From Plakobranchus ocellatus (lineage: Eukaryota > Mollusca > Gastropoda > Plakobranchidae), in assembly GCA_019648995.1 (NCBI GenBank), contig BLXT01004491.1, positions 3,168,252 to 3,200,525 of the forward strand: a DNA stretch of 32,274 nt, given 5' to 3'. A model generated the notes under the pieces. It was given only the letters and a program-made list of their open reading frames with translations. It made no database searches and had not been told where the DNA came from. The position numbers and the translations under genes are program-made. Of this stretch, positions 10,800 to 22,974 are shown in pieces; position 1 is the first letter of the stretch; each line of letters starts with the position of its first letter.

Positions 10800-11200
10800 A
10801 AAATCGTCCAGTTTTACGAAACATAAAATTCAAAGTGCACAACTATATAATATATAAACTAGTTGCTGTATAACCCGTTGTATGTTCAACACTGATTCAA
10901 ATGAAAGAAAGAGAGAAAGAGGGAGAGAAAGAAAGAGAGAACTATAAAAGCGGATATCTAGGCTTATACATTTGAAAGTTAGCAAAGTGGCTGATCGGAA
11001 AATTCTGACTTATATTTTGAGGAAACAATATAAAAACAAAAAAAGTAGAAGGAGATAGAATATTGACAGTACCCTTCCGCCACAGCTATCTTTCATACAC
11101 AATTTAAAGTCACTTCAAAGTACACAAGTATACAGAGTAGATGTATATTGTATAGAAAAAAGATAAGCTGTTAATCTCATTTGGGTGCAGGGGTTCTGGA
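10800..11200. other. Intergenic, no gene recognised
   Basis: AT-rich sequence with a short GAAA/GA-rich patch at about 10900-10942. Nothing else was recognised. Confidence 0.4.
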
Positions 11201-11202
11201 AG

Positions 11203-11382
11203 CCCTATGGATATTGATTATGTACTATTTTAGTGCCAAGAGAGGCCACATTTTCACTCTCAAATTGCAAACATTCGCCCGGAACCCCTTTCCAGCAAAA
11301 GTGATGTACCTGTGGATGTTGATTATATACTAGTTTAGTGCCAAAGAGACCACATTTTCATTCTCCAATTGCAAGAAATCGT
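11203..11382. repeat. Two direct copies of a ~73-bp segment, period ~106 bp
   Basis: Copies at about 11203-11276 and 11309-11380 share TGGATRTTGATTATRTACTA, then TTTAGTGCCAA, then CACATTTTCA and AATTGCAA. Divergence is roughly 15 percent by eye. A poly-C run (about 11398-11409) follows. There is no coding frame, so this is probably an old local duplication. Confidence 0.75.
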
Positions 11383-11512
11383 CAGCGTTGGCCCAACCCC
11401 CCCCCCCCCTCCCCGCTCCCCTTGGTATCCCTCCCTTCTGTAGTTCCTGCTCCGCTCCTGCCTTAGATCTAAATGTTTAAAGCGGCATCTCATGTCAACT
11501 TTTAGATTATTT

Positions 11513-11513
11513 G

Positions 11514-11592
<79 letters not shown>
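11513..11592. repeat. (TAC/ACT)n trinucleotide microsatellite
   Basis: About 26 perfect units of ACT, the reverse-complement class of the TAG repeat at 5.1 kb. It ends in a short CT run. Confidence 0.95.
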
Positions 11593-11593
<1 letters not shown>

Positions 11594-11749
11594 TCTCTAT
11601 CTTTCTTTCCTCATAATCACGCTGTTGCGGTTCTATTCAACCGTTCATAGAACGAGTTATACATCATTAGTTTTGTATATCTGAAAAGAGCACAAAAAAT
11701 ATTAGAATTAAGTATGCTCTTTATTTCATGCTTTTAGCGTATTTAAAAG

Positions 11750-12648
11750 AAGGTTATTCAAAGAAACGATCGCATAAGTGACGACTCATTTGATATTATG
11801 AATTGTTCATGAATGTGTGATTAAAGTATAAAGTTGACCTCTCCCTTGTTTGTTCCAATCTACCGTCAGGATTCTAATGTCCATTTTTGAAAAAAAAAAA
11901 ACATCTACATAAAGAGAAAAAAAACTTTTTTGGGTGCCCTTTTTAATTTTTTAAAAGTTTTTTTTTTTTTTTTTAAATTTCCTTAGTGCCAATAATATAC
12001 TAATGCTAGTTATCTTTGTAATAGTTGTCTTTATTTTCTTAATGGAATCGTTGAAGTAGCCAGCTAGATCGACCAGGTTTGAATTTATGTAATAAAGAAA
12101 AAAAAAACTTATAACAAGTAGTCATAAATTCATGATTATCTGTTTAAAATGAATTTCAAAGAAGCACTCGATAAAAATACTCAGCGAGAGTGTTTTGGCT
12201 GAAATACCATAGCACTGGTGATTTTTGGAAGAAACGCTAAATGTGATATTTGGAGTGAATTCTTTGGAATTACTGCCTCCGGACGCATCGCCACGTCAAG
12301 ATGACCCTTACACAAAGAGAATTGAGTTGCTGCGCCATAAATACAATTAAACAATTTTAGGTAGTCACCTTTGATTAGTGTAAGTTTGAGTTTAAAAAAA
12401 AAAGCAAACTAAGTATTCATTTCTATCATGAAAATTTACTTTGTTTATCATTTCAAAAAGCGATGAAGTGTTATACAATACAAGTACAAACACAAGGTAA
12501 CCAACATCATTACATAGCAATAATTTAAACAGTGACCACATGCAATCACATAGTGAGCCCTACAAAGATTTGCATTTTCTCAAAGTGCTCATAAAAGTTA
12601 AATATCTTTTGTCAGAATTGGGATATAGATATGATTTCCTTCCTCTAT
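11750..12648. repeat. Duplicated block, left copy (ends at the N gap)
   Basis: This block matches 13023-13664. The start, AAGGTTATTCAAAGAAACGAT (11750-11770), reappears directly after the gap at 13023. The right copy then lacks the segment corresponding to about 11771-12017 and resumes with TAGTTGTCTTTATTTTC. From there to CTTCCTCTAT at the gap edge the two copies are collinear, with small indels (such as the TCGACCAGGTT insertion near 12069) and scattered substitutions. No open frame is conserved between copies. Confidence 0.9.
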
Positions 12649-13022
12649 NNNNNNNNNNNNNNNNNNNNNNNNNNNNNNNNNNNNNNNNNNNNNNNNNNNN
12701 NNNNNNNNNNNNNNNNNNNNNNNNNNNNNNNNNNNNNNNNNNNNNNNNNNNNNNNNNNNNNNNNNNNNNNNNNNNNNNNNNNNNNNNNNNNNNNNNNNNN
12801 NNNNNNNNNNNNNNNNNNNNNNNNNNNNNNNNNNNNNNNNNNNNNNNNNNNNNNNNNNNNNNNNNNNNNNNNNNNNNNNNNNNNNNNNNNNNNNNNNNNN
12901 NNNNNNNNNNNNNNNNNNNNNNNNNNNNNNNNNNNNNNNNNNNNNNNNNNNNNNNNNNNNNNNNNNNNNNNNNNNNNNNNNNNNNNNNNNNNNNNNNNNN
13001 NNNNNNNNNNNNNNNNNNNNNN
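12649..13022. other. Assembly gap (374 N)
   Basis: An unresolved run of N separates the two copies of the duplicated block. Any open frame crossing it is meaningless. Confidence 0.99.
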
Positions 13023-13664
13023 AAGGTTATTCAAAGAAACGATGTATAGTTGTCTTTATTTTCCTAATGGAATCGTTGAAGTAGCCAGCTAGAATTTATG
13101 TAATAAAGAAAAAAAAAACTTATAATATAACAAGTAGTCATAAATTCATGATTATCTGTTTAAAATGAATTTCAAAGAAGCACTCGATATCAATACTCAG
13201 CGAGAGTGTTTTGGTTGAAATAACATAGCACTGGTGATTTTTGGAAGAAACGCTAAATGTGTTATTTGGAGTAAATTCTTTGGAATTACTGCCTCCGGAC
13301 GCATCGCCACGTCAAGATGACCACTACACAAAGAGAATTGAGTTGCTGCGCTATAAATACAATTAAACAATTTTAGGAAGTCACCTTTGATTAGTGTAAG
13401 TTTGAGTTTAAAAAATAAGCAAACTAAGTAATCATTTCTTTCATGAAAATTTACTTTGTTTATCATTTCAATAAGTGATGAAGTGTTATATAATACAAGT
13501 ACAAACACAACGTAACCAACATCATTATATAGCAATAATTTAAACAGTATCCACATGCAATCACATAGTGAGCCCTAAGAAGATTTGCATTTTCTCAAAG
13601 TGCTCATAAAAGTTAAATATCTTTTGTCAGAATTGGGATATAGATATGATTTCCTTCCTCTATA
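13023..13664. repeat. Duplicated block, right copy (begins at the N gap)
   Basis: Near-identical to 11750-12648 except for an internal deletion of about 245 bases close to its left end. It continues rightwards into unique sequence, while the left copy stops at the gap. This pattern is expected when two haplotypes of one locus are placed in series by scaffolding. A true tandem duplication is the alternative. A 119-codon minus-strand frame here (13197-13556) is not maintained in the other copy. Confidence 0.9.
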
Positions 13665-13668
13665 AAAG
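13661..13668 (+). promoter_or_regulatory. TATA-box-like element
   Basis: A perfect TATAAAAG follows a pyrimidine-rich stretch (TTTCCTTCCTC). TCAGT-type initiator-like words occur 21-30 bases downstream. No exon can be recognised after it, so this may be chance in AT-rich DNA. The left copy of the block is cut by the gap inside this same word. Confidence 0.2.
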
Positions 13669-15525
13669 CATGAACTATACGTCAGTACATCATGTTCACA
13701 AGTCACTTGCGTTACGAGTGGTTTCACAATCTAGCTCCAAAATATTTTGTTCTTGTCTTTTTTTTTTTTTTTCAAAAGCCTACAGCTTTTAAGTCGAGCA
13801 TGCAAATATTACTTAATGGGCACAAATTTGATGTTAACTTTTGTTAATAAATTTGATTAAAAAAACATAATTTACTGGTTTGCAGAAAATTAGAACCCAA
13901 AAAAATATTTTGCTGGGCATGAAAGGCCGATTTGTTTTTTCGAAAAAAAAATTATTTACTTTGTATTTAATAAACGTTATCGATCTAATTAAAATCATAT
14001 TTCTTATTATCGAGCTAAATGGATTTTTATATTATTGATCCCTTGAATTTGACGTTAGCTTCTGCGATGCTTTTGCGGAGAAGGGTTTTAATTTTGTGAA
14101 TTTAATTTACACCATAAAGAGCAAAATGCGTGAAGACGAAAATTAGACGGATACATTCTCTGTGTTTAAACAGAGCATTCTGGGCTTAAGAAAATATATG
14201 AACAAAAATGGAAGGGGAAAAAGGAGGTAAATTCATTATTCTTTTTCCAAACTAGCTTTTCTGCACTGTTCCTAAACAATCTCAGTATATTACAATATGG
14301 GCAGAAAAGAAACGGAAGTGAAAAACATGACGAAAAACTCAAATTTACAAGAACAGAAATACTATCTCGCTGTTTCGCAAGACTATTGCAAATAAATAAA
14401 TCGAGCAAAAAATTGTGTAAGGAGGTATCGTGCATCCAAAATATGTTAAGCTATTTACGAAGATGAAGTCAGAATTAAAGAAATCTTTAGAGATTAGAGT
14501 TTACTCTCTATGCTTCCTAGATTGTTTCTTCGCGTGCAAATGCAACTCAAAATCTACAAAGTCGATACGTAAAAAATCGATTCTTCTTGCAAGTGAGAGT
14601 TAATTCTGATCAAGTGCCCAACTATACAGTTATGTCAAAGTTACGTATTCAGTGTTGCCTACGTACAAAAGATATTACAAAACTGTAAAATTAATACAAT
14701 GTAGCCGTAAAATCGTACACCTGATTTAAAGATGAAAAGCCTATAATTCATTAGACTTACCAGACTTATCTTCCTGTAAGCTTCGCAAAAAATAGGAAAT
14801 AAGTTTGCTTTAGAGATGAATGAAACTGTTTTCCATATGAACGGTTTACAGCGTTTACTAATGATTTTTCAAATGTAAAACGGAAATTATAGACCCTGTG
14901 TTGCAAAAAAAAAAAAAAATAATAATAAAATGAAAAAAAGCAAAACGAAAAAAAAAAAAAAAAAAATGATATTGTGGAATATAGAGCAATCAGAGCTACT
15001 TTGTTTTCCCTTACCTTTATTTCCAACGTTTGAGCAAAGCTGCATACAGTCTATAAAAGAACTATTGCTTTACGTCCATCACACCTGGCCCCTCCTCGAA
15101 GTAATCAAGTGAGTCCTTAAATTTGCTCATACGATCATTCGCAATAGGTGATATGAAGGCGGCAGGTTGTCAGGCCGAGTCAAAGCTGGAGACTGAGAGA
15201 GCGACGGCCGCTGGCGCAGATACTTGTTTTTTCTATCAGCCACACCCACATGCGAATCATCGAAGAGAGCAATACTGTTTGTGGCGTGTAATTACAGGAT
15301 AATGATGACGACCTTATTAATATATAAGCTGAGGGCGCATGCTCATCAAAGAAAAGTGTCTAGATTCAGAGGATATAGGAACTTTCCTAAGAAAAAAAAT
15401 GGTTGATGCCCGACGTTCTTGCTTGTGGTAATTGGAAATGACTCTAGACGCATTGGGCAGGTTACAATATCTGATAAGAAAAGGCCTCAATCTAGTGACT
15501 ATCTTAATTGGGAAAAAAAGCGAGA
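13669..15525. other. Intergenic, no gene recognised
   Basis: AT-rich with A-runs at 14906-14966. A small locally GC-richer patch at about 15150-15220 contains a 49-codon ATG frame starting at 15153 and is preceded by a donor-like GTGAGT at 15109-15114. Nothing identifies it as a gene. Confidence 0.4.
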
Positions 15526-15529
15526 AAAA

Positions 15530-15630
15530 AACAAGAAGAAGAAGAAGAAGAAGAAGAAGAAGAAGAAGAAGAAGAAGAAGAAGAAGAAGAAGAAGAAGAA
15601 GAAGAAGAAGAAGAAGAAGAAGAAGAAGAA
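15530..15630. repeat. (GAA)n trinucleotide microsatellite
   Basis: About 33 perfect GAA/AAG units. The three forward frames read as pure Lys, Arg or Glu and should not be taken as proteins. The long polypurine tract could form triplex DNA. Confidence 0.96.
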
Positions 15631-15639
15631 AAATGCTGT

Positions 15640-16057
15640 ACCCTGAAACAAGAAAATTATTTAAAAGCTTGCTATCGCATTGGATTTATATTAAGGTAAT
15701 AATTGCTATCATTATTTATTATCACTGCTTTGTGTGAAGTGATATGTGGGGACCTGTCGTCTTATTATTTCCTCTCAATGTGTAATACTGATAAAGGCAC
15801 AAGTAGCGCTATGTGAATGTAACAATGAAACTTGACACCATCCTTTAATTGTGATGGATTATGGCTAAGGCGCAAGCTAGACATTTCACAGATTAAGGTT
15901 GAGTGCAAATTTAAAAAAACGAAACAGACTGAAGGAGCTATTGATTCTTTGGCTGCATGGAATAATTAATTATTCTGGAGAATATATATTTTTTCCTTTT
16001 GAATCTGTTAAGTTGGATGGGTGCTTTAACGTAAGGGTAAAAGGTGAGTTAGTGATA
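15640..16057. other. Intergenic, no gene recognised
   Basis: Only short, unremarkable open frames are present. No splice-bounded coding segment was recognised. Confidence 0.4.
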
Positions 16058-16197
16058 GACTGTCAGAGTTGGTTTGTTTTTGTGCCTACAGCCCATGGAC
16101 AACGAAGGTGATCAAAGACTTTTGGGTCTCCGTAACCCAGAGCGTTATTAGCGGGGCTCAAGTTGGGTTCTCTAGCCATTGTGCCGCTAACGCCATA
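16058..16197 (-). mobile_element. tRNA-derived SINE-like element, copy with internal deletion
   Basis: On the minus strand this begins GTTAGCGGCACAATGGCTAG (A-box region) and soon reaches ACTTGAGCCCCGC, which aligns with the B-box part (GGTTCGAGCCCCGCC) of the copy at 32138. It continues in parallel through CTGGG, CGGAG, AAAGTCT and GATCACCTTCGTTGT. Its tail (GGCTGTAGGCACAAAA, then AACTCTGACAG) parallels the tail of the 20790 copy. About 30 bases between A- and B-box are missing relative to the other copies. It is too decayed to be a tRNA. Confidence 0.65.
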
Positions 16198-16207
16198 AAA
16201 TGTGAGA

Positions 16208-16216
16208 AAGACAGAT

Positions 16217-16275
<59 letters not shown>
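16208..16275. repeat. GA dinucleotide microsatellite
   Basis: Nearly perfect (GA)n that starts about 10 bases from the 5' end of the adjoining SINE-like copy. The Ser/Leu open frame on the other strand is an artefact. Confidence 0.95.
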
Positions 16276-16276
<1 letters not shown>

Positions 16277-16279
16277 GTA

Positions 16280-16970
16280 TCAAACGGAATATATATTTTT
16301 TTTTTACTTTAAGTATATTCTTTAAGAAAATCAAAAGACTGCCCCTATCTACTGCTTGAGAAGAAAGGCACTCAGTAAGATTTACACGCAGTCCCCTAGA
16401 GTGACGTGTTTTAAGGGATAAATATCGTTGATACGTTACAAGGAAGCTAATGATGCGCCCTTCATTAATTTCTGTCAACGGCTTGCCTTGGAAGATAAAA
16501 TAAACGAAAATCAAAATCTAGTTAAAAAAAAAATGTTGGAAATCGTATTGCTTTAGACTTTAGATCGTTGGTGTTTGCGACTAATTGACTCTCATCTGAG
16601 CTGGATATTAAAAGTACAACTTTATCCTTCCTTGAGTGGATTCACTTAATTATTTTTCATATGCAAAAGTACAATTACAATAGAGTCAGAGGATACCAAA
16701 AATGGAAAGTGACTGGAAGTAAATGAATACGTCAGAAAAGAGTTAGAAGGAGTGGAATAGAGATTTATAGAAAGACAAAGCGAAAGGGCATGAGAGCGGG
16801 AGTGAGAGAAAGAAAGTATCAAAGAGCGAAAGAAATTAAGTGATGACGGTTTAAAAATAAACGATGGAAATAAAATGAGATTGAGAGAGGACATAAAACA
16901 AAGATGAATAAAGTGATTGAAGCAAGAATAGTAGTATAGATTGATAGAGTAGGGTGTGGAAGAGGGAGAA
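16280..16970. other. Intergenic, purine-rich, no gene recognised
   Basis: From about 16680 the plus strand is rich in GAAAG/GAGAG words, so the complementary frames encode Ser/Phe/Leu-rich strings. I regard these as composition artefacts. Confidence 0.4.
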
Positions 16971-16971
16971 C

Positions 16972-17057
16972 AATATATATATAATGTTTATATATATATA
17001 CATATATGTGTATATATATATATATATATATAAACACAGAGAGAGAGAGAGAGAGAG
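16972..17057. repeat. TA microsatellite followed by GA microsatellite
   Basis: Interrupted (TA)n from 16972 to about 17032 is followed by (GA)n to 17057. A short TCTA/CTAT tetranucleotide run occurs at about 17163-17195. Confidence 0.92.
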
Positions 17058-17059
17058 GC

Positions 17060-20000
17060 GTGAAGAGAAGGAATGATATTATTAGAGGACGGTAAGGCAT
17101 ACATATAATAGTTGTATAGAGACATGGAGGAAGTGTTTAGGACTAGACGAGCAAAAGAATGTAGCTATCTATCTATTTATCTATCTAGCTATATAGCTAA
17201 ATTCAAACAGTTGGAGAACCCTCTAGAAAGACAAAAAGATACAGAGGACAGGCATAGATACGTATCACTGCTCATAGCAAAAAATACATGAAAGTTAAAA
17301 TAATGCCTTTTCAAAGATAATCTTTTGCCCACACGCCCGTAAACTATGCTTAAAGCTATTAAGTAAAAGGAGACAAAGGTCTGATAGTAGATAATAAAAC
17401 TTCTGATTTAAGAATTTTACTTTCGCTTGCGAAAAGTTAAAGTTTTAAAGTAGATAATAGAACTTCTGATTTAAATTTATTTTTTTTTCTTAATTAATTT
17501 CGAAATACTTGTGGAATAATCAAAGGCAGTGATCTTTGCCAAATTTCTAAAATTAAATGGAATTTACAAGAAGATCTTATGTGCAATGATAAGAATAATA
17601 TAATTCATTTAATTCTCCGCTTCATGATTCTTGAGGGTAAATAATTCCTCCGAAGCCTCGATAGTACCTTTAACTCTTGATGGTCTTTAATTACGACAGT
17701 CAATATCTAACTTATTCTCAGAACAACACCTTCTCCATTTCCATCACTCTAAAGTTTATCTTCAGAATGTGAGCTTGTCATCAAAATTTGAATCCGTTAA
17801 AATCTGAGCTCGTCAAATCAAGCTTGTCACCCTTTTTTCCCCGAGGATGCAAAGGAAAAAACGCCGCCAAGTCTTGCCACATTTTGTTTCTGAAACAGCG
17901 AACAGGCAGAAAAAAAATCCCACTCTTTTTCCTAGCTGAGCTTACAAGCCATCCTAGCGATCTCTCACGCTTCGGAGAGACCAACAGTTTTACGTCATCA
18001 GTCTAGCGAGTTAATGCTTCGTGAATTTAAGGGAATTTCCTTGTAACTCATAGTAAACGGAAAGACGAACAAGGGCCAAGAAACGAATTTAGGCTGTCTC
18101 GAGGCTTACATGATTGTGCAGGTGAGAGGAAAATTAAGACATAGGTATACCATTTTCATTCTTTAATTATGTGCGCAGGATATTGTAGTTGTATTTAATT
18201 AAACTTGGAACTATCTTCAGAAGTGAAGGAAATACTTTACTGTGTTAAAGTAACAGCATTTTCATTCGTTTCTGTGCACATATTCTGCCCATTTCTGCAT
18301 GCTATAAGGCTTTTAGACCCTCGTTACGTTAGGGCATCTCACCGACGAAAGAACGTTCCCTGCATGTATCCATGCGTAAGTGTTAGCCATTATACATGTA
18401 TATATTATTATTATAATGGAGCTAAGCTGAAACGTGTAATACCTATACATATTTTTGTGGCGCCTCAATAAAACCCACGGACGCACATATAGATTTGTTA
18501 CTATAGATCATGCCATTTTATATGGGCATATTTTAAAATCCCAAAGTTGTTTTACGGATTTACAAATGGCATTTTATAACCCTATTTAAACCTTATGAAA
18601 CAGGTGAACCAAAATATTATGCAGGCAGATATTTTGATGACAAGTATGTTCCGGAACTTTATACGCCTCAAGTCAGAGCATTAAATGTTTGATGCGCAAC
18701 TTTTGCTTTCTTGAGAATATCTCGAAGTGAAATAACAAAAATCAGTTTGGCTAGAATAATAATATATAATTTTTTTTTACAGTCTTGCAAAAAACTCATA
18801 CTAAGTTTAGCTTCTGACGGTACAGAATGTCAGCCCATGAGCACCTACTTCTGCGTTAGATGGGCAGCAAAAGTTTGCCCAATTCTGGTCCTAGATTAAA
18901 GCTTTAGGTGAGACCCAATCATCATCCACTCTTTGTTACAAACTAGGACCATTTTTGATTTTAAAAAAATCCTGTGAATGCAATGGGTAAATAAATATGA
19001 TGAATCTGGTCAGTGCCAGGCAGAAATTCAAAACCTAGAGACTCAAGTGTTCAATAAACGGTATGTGTCTAAGTTCGCTACACAAAGCCTCATGGTAACA
19101 TTTCAGGTATTTTTCTGGATTCCCATTTATAATATCACACTGCAGACACCCTTTAGAGACGATACTGGCCTCCAAATTGAGATGATGAGCTTAAGGATCA
19201 CCTTTATCTTCTTGCCCTGCTTTTTCTACTCGCACCTTCTGTCCATTTTGCTTTTTCTCCGCTTAGGATAAGTCAAAAGACGGTTGGATTCTACACTGTC
19301 AACTAGTTTAAAACTTTCATCAGGAAACACGACTTAACGAACAGAGGATATCAGACAGTGTGCTTAAGACAACAATCTTGTGATTTCGTGTCGTATGCCC
19401 GCTGAATAAAAGTGTACGTAACTATTAAAGCCAAAGTTTTGATATTTATATTTATCCTGTTTCTTTAGTTTAAACGAAATCGAAGATCGTGCCTGGTTTT
19501 TTTTTTATTTACTTGTATCGGTTCAATACAATCATATACGAATCCTTAAAGATCCTTATATGTTTATAATTCATTCTTAAATGTGGTGTTTCCATACTCT
19601 CTTTTATATTCTCTTTTGAAAAATTGATTTAACATGATCTTGAGAATAATATAGATGGATACTGAATAATATTCAATCTGAAGTAGATTTATTTTTTATG
19701 GTTATGAACATCTTTTAAATAAACGGTATCTCCTCGTAAATTTTCACTCCCTTGGGATTACTAGGGGAACCATATATGGAATTGTTGCCACGGCGAATTT
19801 CCTTGAGGTTCACTTTGTGAAAAAAGGTATCTTCATGAAAAAAGGTGACACCCCTAAAGAAAAAAAAACAAACAACGACAAAAAATTAAGGTGTGTAAGC
19901 GTATATAAAAGAAGTAGATTTAATTATGTTTGTATTGCTTGAATATAAAGGCTTGAACTTACGTAGCTTGTATTCATTTCCGCAGGAAAAGCAAACATGG

Positions 20001-20785
20001 AAAGGATCAATAACCATAGCATAATGAAAAAGTACAAACAGGGTACTGATGATGAGAGGGTGGTAGGAGACGAGGCGGAAGGTGGGGTTGGGACTGTGAT
20101 TGGAAAGAGATGGAATTAAATTAATCGTTTCTTTGGCAGCCTTAAAAATAGATTTTCATTTAAGATATCTCGAAATCTTATATTCATTATTTTGAGCATT
20201 TTCCCTGTGTATTACTATGTGGTGATCCAAATCTGCAAATCTCGACACTGTGACCGTTGATCTTATTATGAGTCGCAGGAAGTATTTTGACGTTAACAAA
20301 TCCTTCGAATACCTTACTTGATTTATATGAGTCAAAAATATACTTTGCATTACATGTATACTTGCATAATATTGAAGAAAATGGGCAATCTCTTCATTAA
20401 CTTTAGCTTGTAAAAACAACACCAGAAACAATGAAAGGCATTTCGGCTTTTTGATTTTTCAAATGTAATAAGCTTTTCCGCCTCATTTATCATATTTGTC
20501 TTGTAAATAAAGCATTCTGAATCTAAATAAAAAACTGCTGCAAATAATTGACCCTTCATACCTATTTAACTTTTTCGTACAAGTTTTACTTGATGTTTTT
20601 TAGCATCTTAAAATCTCTTTCAAGTATACCCACGCTTAACTTCTAACACCGGGTATGTCACACTTATTTCTAAAAAAAAAAAAATGCCGTTTTAACGAGG
20701 GTTAGAGAGCGATAAGTGAAGTTTGGTCATATTTTAGTTTAGCTTTGCTGGACAAAAAGAATAGTCATTCCCTCCTGTTATAATG
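17060..20785. other. Long intergenic region, no gene recognised
   Basis: About 3.7 kb without a supportable gene. Items seen: a 25-base direct repeat (TAGATAATARAACTTCTGATTTAA) at about 17388 and 17451; a less AT-rich patch at 17780-18010 without a convincing frame; AATAAA at about 18467; an open frame at 18978-19271 that encodes two hydrophobic stretches but no diagnostic motif; and a G-rich patch at about 20040-20100. Confidence 0.4.
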
Positions 20786-20787
20786 AC

Positions 20788-20960
20788 GGCTGGTGCTTCA
20801 GTAGCTAGCGACTCAGCCTTAAGATCTGCAAGGACCTCTAGGTGGCGGGTTTGAATCGAGACCCACGCGAAGATGCCTTGACCTAATTAAGGCTTGAAAG
20901 TCTAAGATCCCTTTGCAGTAAACGGCATGGAGGCGCAAAACCTTAACTCCTGTTAATATC
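20788..20960 (+). mobile_element. tRNA-derived SINE-like element
   Basis: GGTGCTTCAGTAGCTAGCGAC (A-box region) is followed by AAGATCTGCAAGGACC and the B-box-like GGGTTTGAATC, then by GCTTGAAAGTCTAAGATCCC. The order and spacing match the copy at 32138 (CTTCGGTGGCACTGTGGC, GAGATCTGCAGGGACC, GGGTTCGAGCC, GCCTGAGATCACC). The tail after about 20930 (GGAGGCGCAAAACCTTAACTCCTG) matches the tail of the 16058-16197 copy. This supports one tRNA-headed SINE family with internal RNA polymerase III boxes. Confidence 0.72.
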
Positions 20961-21235
20961 AAGGAATTTGTTAGCAAGGTGCAAAACAAGACCGCCACAA
21001 ATAGTCAGAAATGGCCTGATCAATCTCAGTGCAAAAGATAATTAGACTAATTATTTTGAGAACAGTCGCCTACATCCTGGTACGTGACACTATGTATCAT
21101 TCTAAGGCCACAAGATGAAATTAGATTTGCACAAAGGGTCTTCTGATACTTTATACTATTCATTAGTGTACATACTCGACAAATTTGACAGCAGGAGTTG
21201 TATTAAATTGTATCTAAAAACAAATCGCCAAAAAC

Positions 21236-21328
21236 GGGGAAAGGGGGTGGGGGGCTTAAGAGAGAGGTAAGGGGGAGAAGAGTGAAAAGAGAGAGAGAGG
21301 AGAGAGAGAGAGAGAAATGGGGAGGGGG

Positions 21329-21382
<54 letters not shown>
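21236..21382. repeat. GA-rich simple repeat
   Basis: Interrupted purine tract (GGGGGTGGGGGG, then GAGAGG units) that resolves to perfect (GA)n from about 21340 to 21382. Confidence 0.93.
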
Positions 21383-21385
<3 letters not shown>

Positions 21386-21389
21386 TTTG

Positions 21390-22970
21390 AAGTGATTCAT
21401 ATTAGATATCAAATTAAATGTTGACCAATGGTTATGCGATATTCATCTTAATTCTTAATTAAGAAAGAAGTTGACATAACAAATATGGTAGCCATGGTAA
21501 CGCCGCTACATTGAATTCGCACGTCAAAAATGCTCACATAAAACGGTGAACCCTAAAACCATAAAAGATGCTGTGATGACATGACTGAAGCGGATCTGAA
21601 CTATCTTAGAAACACTGCTTGCTCAAAAGATCAGAGATATGGAGTCCTCTGATCAAACAGGTCGTAGAAGTTCTTGCTGTGCTTAACAGGGTGAGTGGAG
21701 CATCTAAGTTTAGCACACAAAAAAATCTAAATCATAATTTTCTGTTTCATAAAAGTATGCACAGCCAACATTAAGGCAACTTTTGCAGTGTGTTATGTGT
21801 AGATTTATTTGCTTCTTTTATAGCCATGGGCTTTGCATAAACAAAATAGTGTCACTGCTTCACTTGAATGAAACCGACACCATCTTTCCAGGTAAAGATT
21901 TTAATAATTCTATGGTTTTAATTTCAATAGGCAAATAAATTAAATTGATTTATAACGACCCCAACTTAAACCTTGATCATTTTTCAGCGGTGAAACTCTA
22001 CTTAATTCTGGATTATCTTTTTAAATTCTAAACTTGGTTCCTCCCTTCCAAGAAATCCTTTTTTCGAAATACCTTTCCTACACTACTCATAGCCGTATGA
22101 AATAGCGAGCTAATTTTTATTATAAACATATTCAAATACATCTGTATAAAAAATTATACAACTATCAATGTATCCTGTCAATTTTATGATTAAATGCCAT
22201 TTACAATATTTGTATTATGTTTCGGCCTTTGATTCAATGCGTGCTCTAGCAACCGCAGTCTTATGAGGTTAAATGAAATCAGGTTTGAGTGGAGGACCAT
22301 AATTGCCGATGTCTATTCCAGGCAGGGCAGCTAAAGAAGAAGCTCTTCATCTGGTCTAAAATCATATTTGATGATAGAGCAGGGGTAAACCTATTACTTG
22401 ATCTTGTAGAAAGTCTTCTCCAACGCGTGAAGAATTTGGAATGCGTCTAGTTATGCAGAGTTCCCACGCTGCCTGGACAATAATCTCACACTGATTCTGA
22501 AGACATATTTTGTTAATATTTTTTGTCAACATTTCACAGAATGGAATCATCATATGAATAAAATGTAAATAAATAATAACAACTTTAGCCTCTACTTTTG
22601 ACTTTACGCTTCATGCCAAGGTTTTTGCTCGCAAAGGGGCGTATAGTCCAGAAAGTAGGTTGCACCAATTTTTGAGTAACATAGATCAGAAAGGGTTTCA
22701 AATATTTTTCGGGTAGTTGATTAATCTGTGGTCATTATCGGAACCATGGGTAAATTTTAAAATCCCAGCCCTTGTTAAGGGTACCTTTGCAAATCCCATT
22801 TCAAACAAAGCGGTTAATACCACGTAATTCCACTTGTGACTCCTCTCATTGACATCGTTTTTCAAAAATAAAATACTAAAATAATATGTGAACGCAGCTA
22901 TGTAAAGAAGAAGCTATTATCATGAGAGATTACGTAGACAAGGTCAGACTTGAAGCTCTTACTAAAGGTA
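21390..22970. other. Intergenic, no gene recognised
   Basis: AT-rich. A donor-like sequence at about 21688-21695 (ACAGGGTGAGTGG) might end a non-coding exon, but there is no supporting frame. Nothing else was recognised. Confidence 0.35.
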
Positions 22971-22974
22971 CTTT

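Noticed and set aside
12540-13092. Open frames spanning the N gap
   Set aside because: Most codons are unknown, so the frames are artefacts of the gap.
13197-13556. 119-codon minus-strand frame in the right copy of the duplicated block
   Set aside because: The left copy has indels in the same stretch (including an A-run length change), and no family motif is visible.
15153-15302. 49-codon ATG frame in a GC-richer patch (begins MKAAGCQAESKLE)
   Set aside because: Too short, no recognised motif, no supporting splice structure.
15419-15737. Poly-Lys, poly-Arg and poly-Glu open frames
   Set aside because: All three forward frames of the GAA microsatellite stay open; no coding meaning.
18978-19271. 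97-codon frame with hydrophobic segments and an FFWIP string, briefly considered as a GPCR TM6-TM7 remnant
   Set aside because: No NPxxY-like motif, no alignment to the two receptors here, and hydrophobic frames are common in AT-rich DNA.
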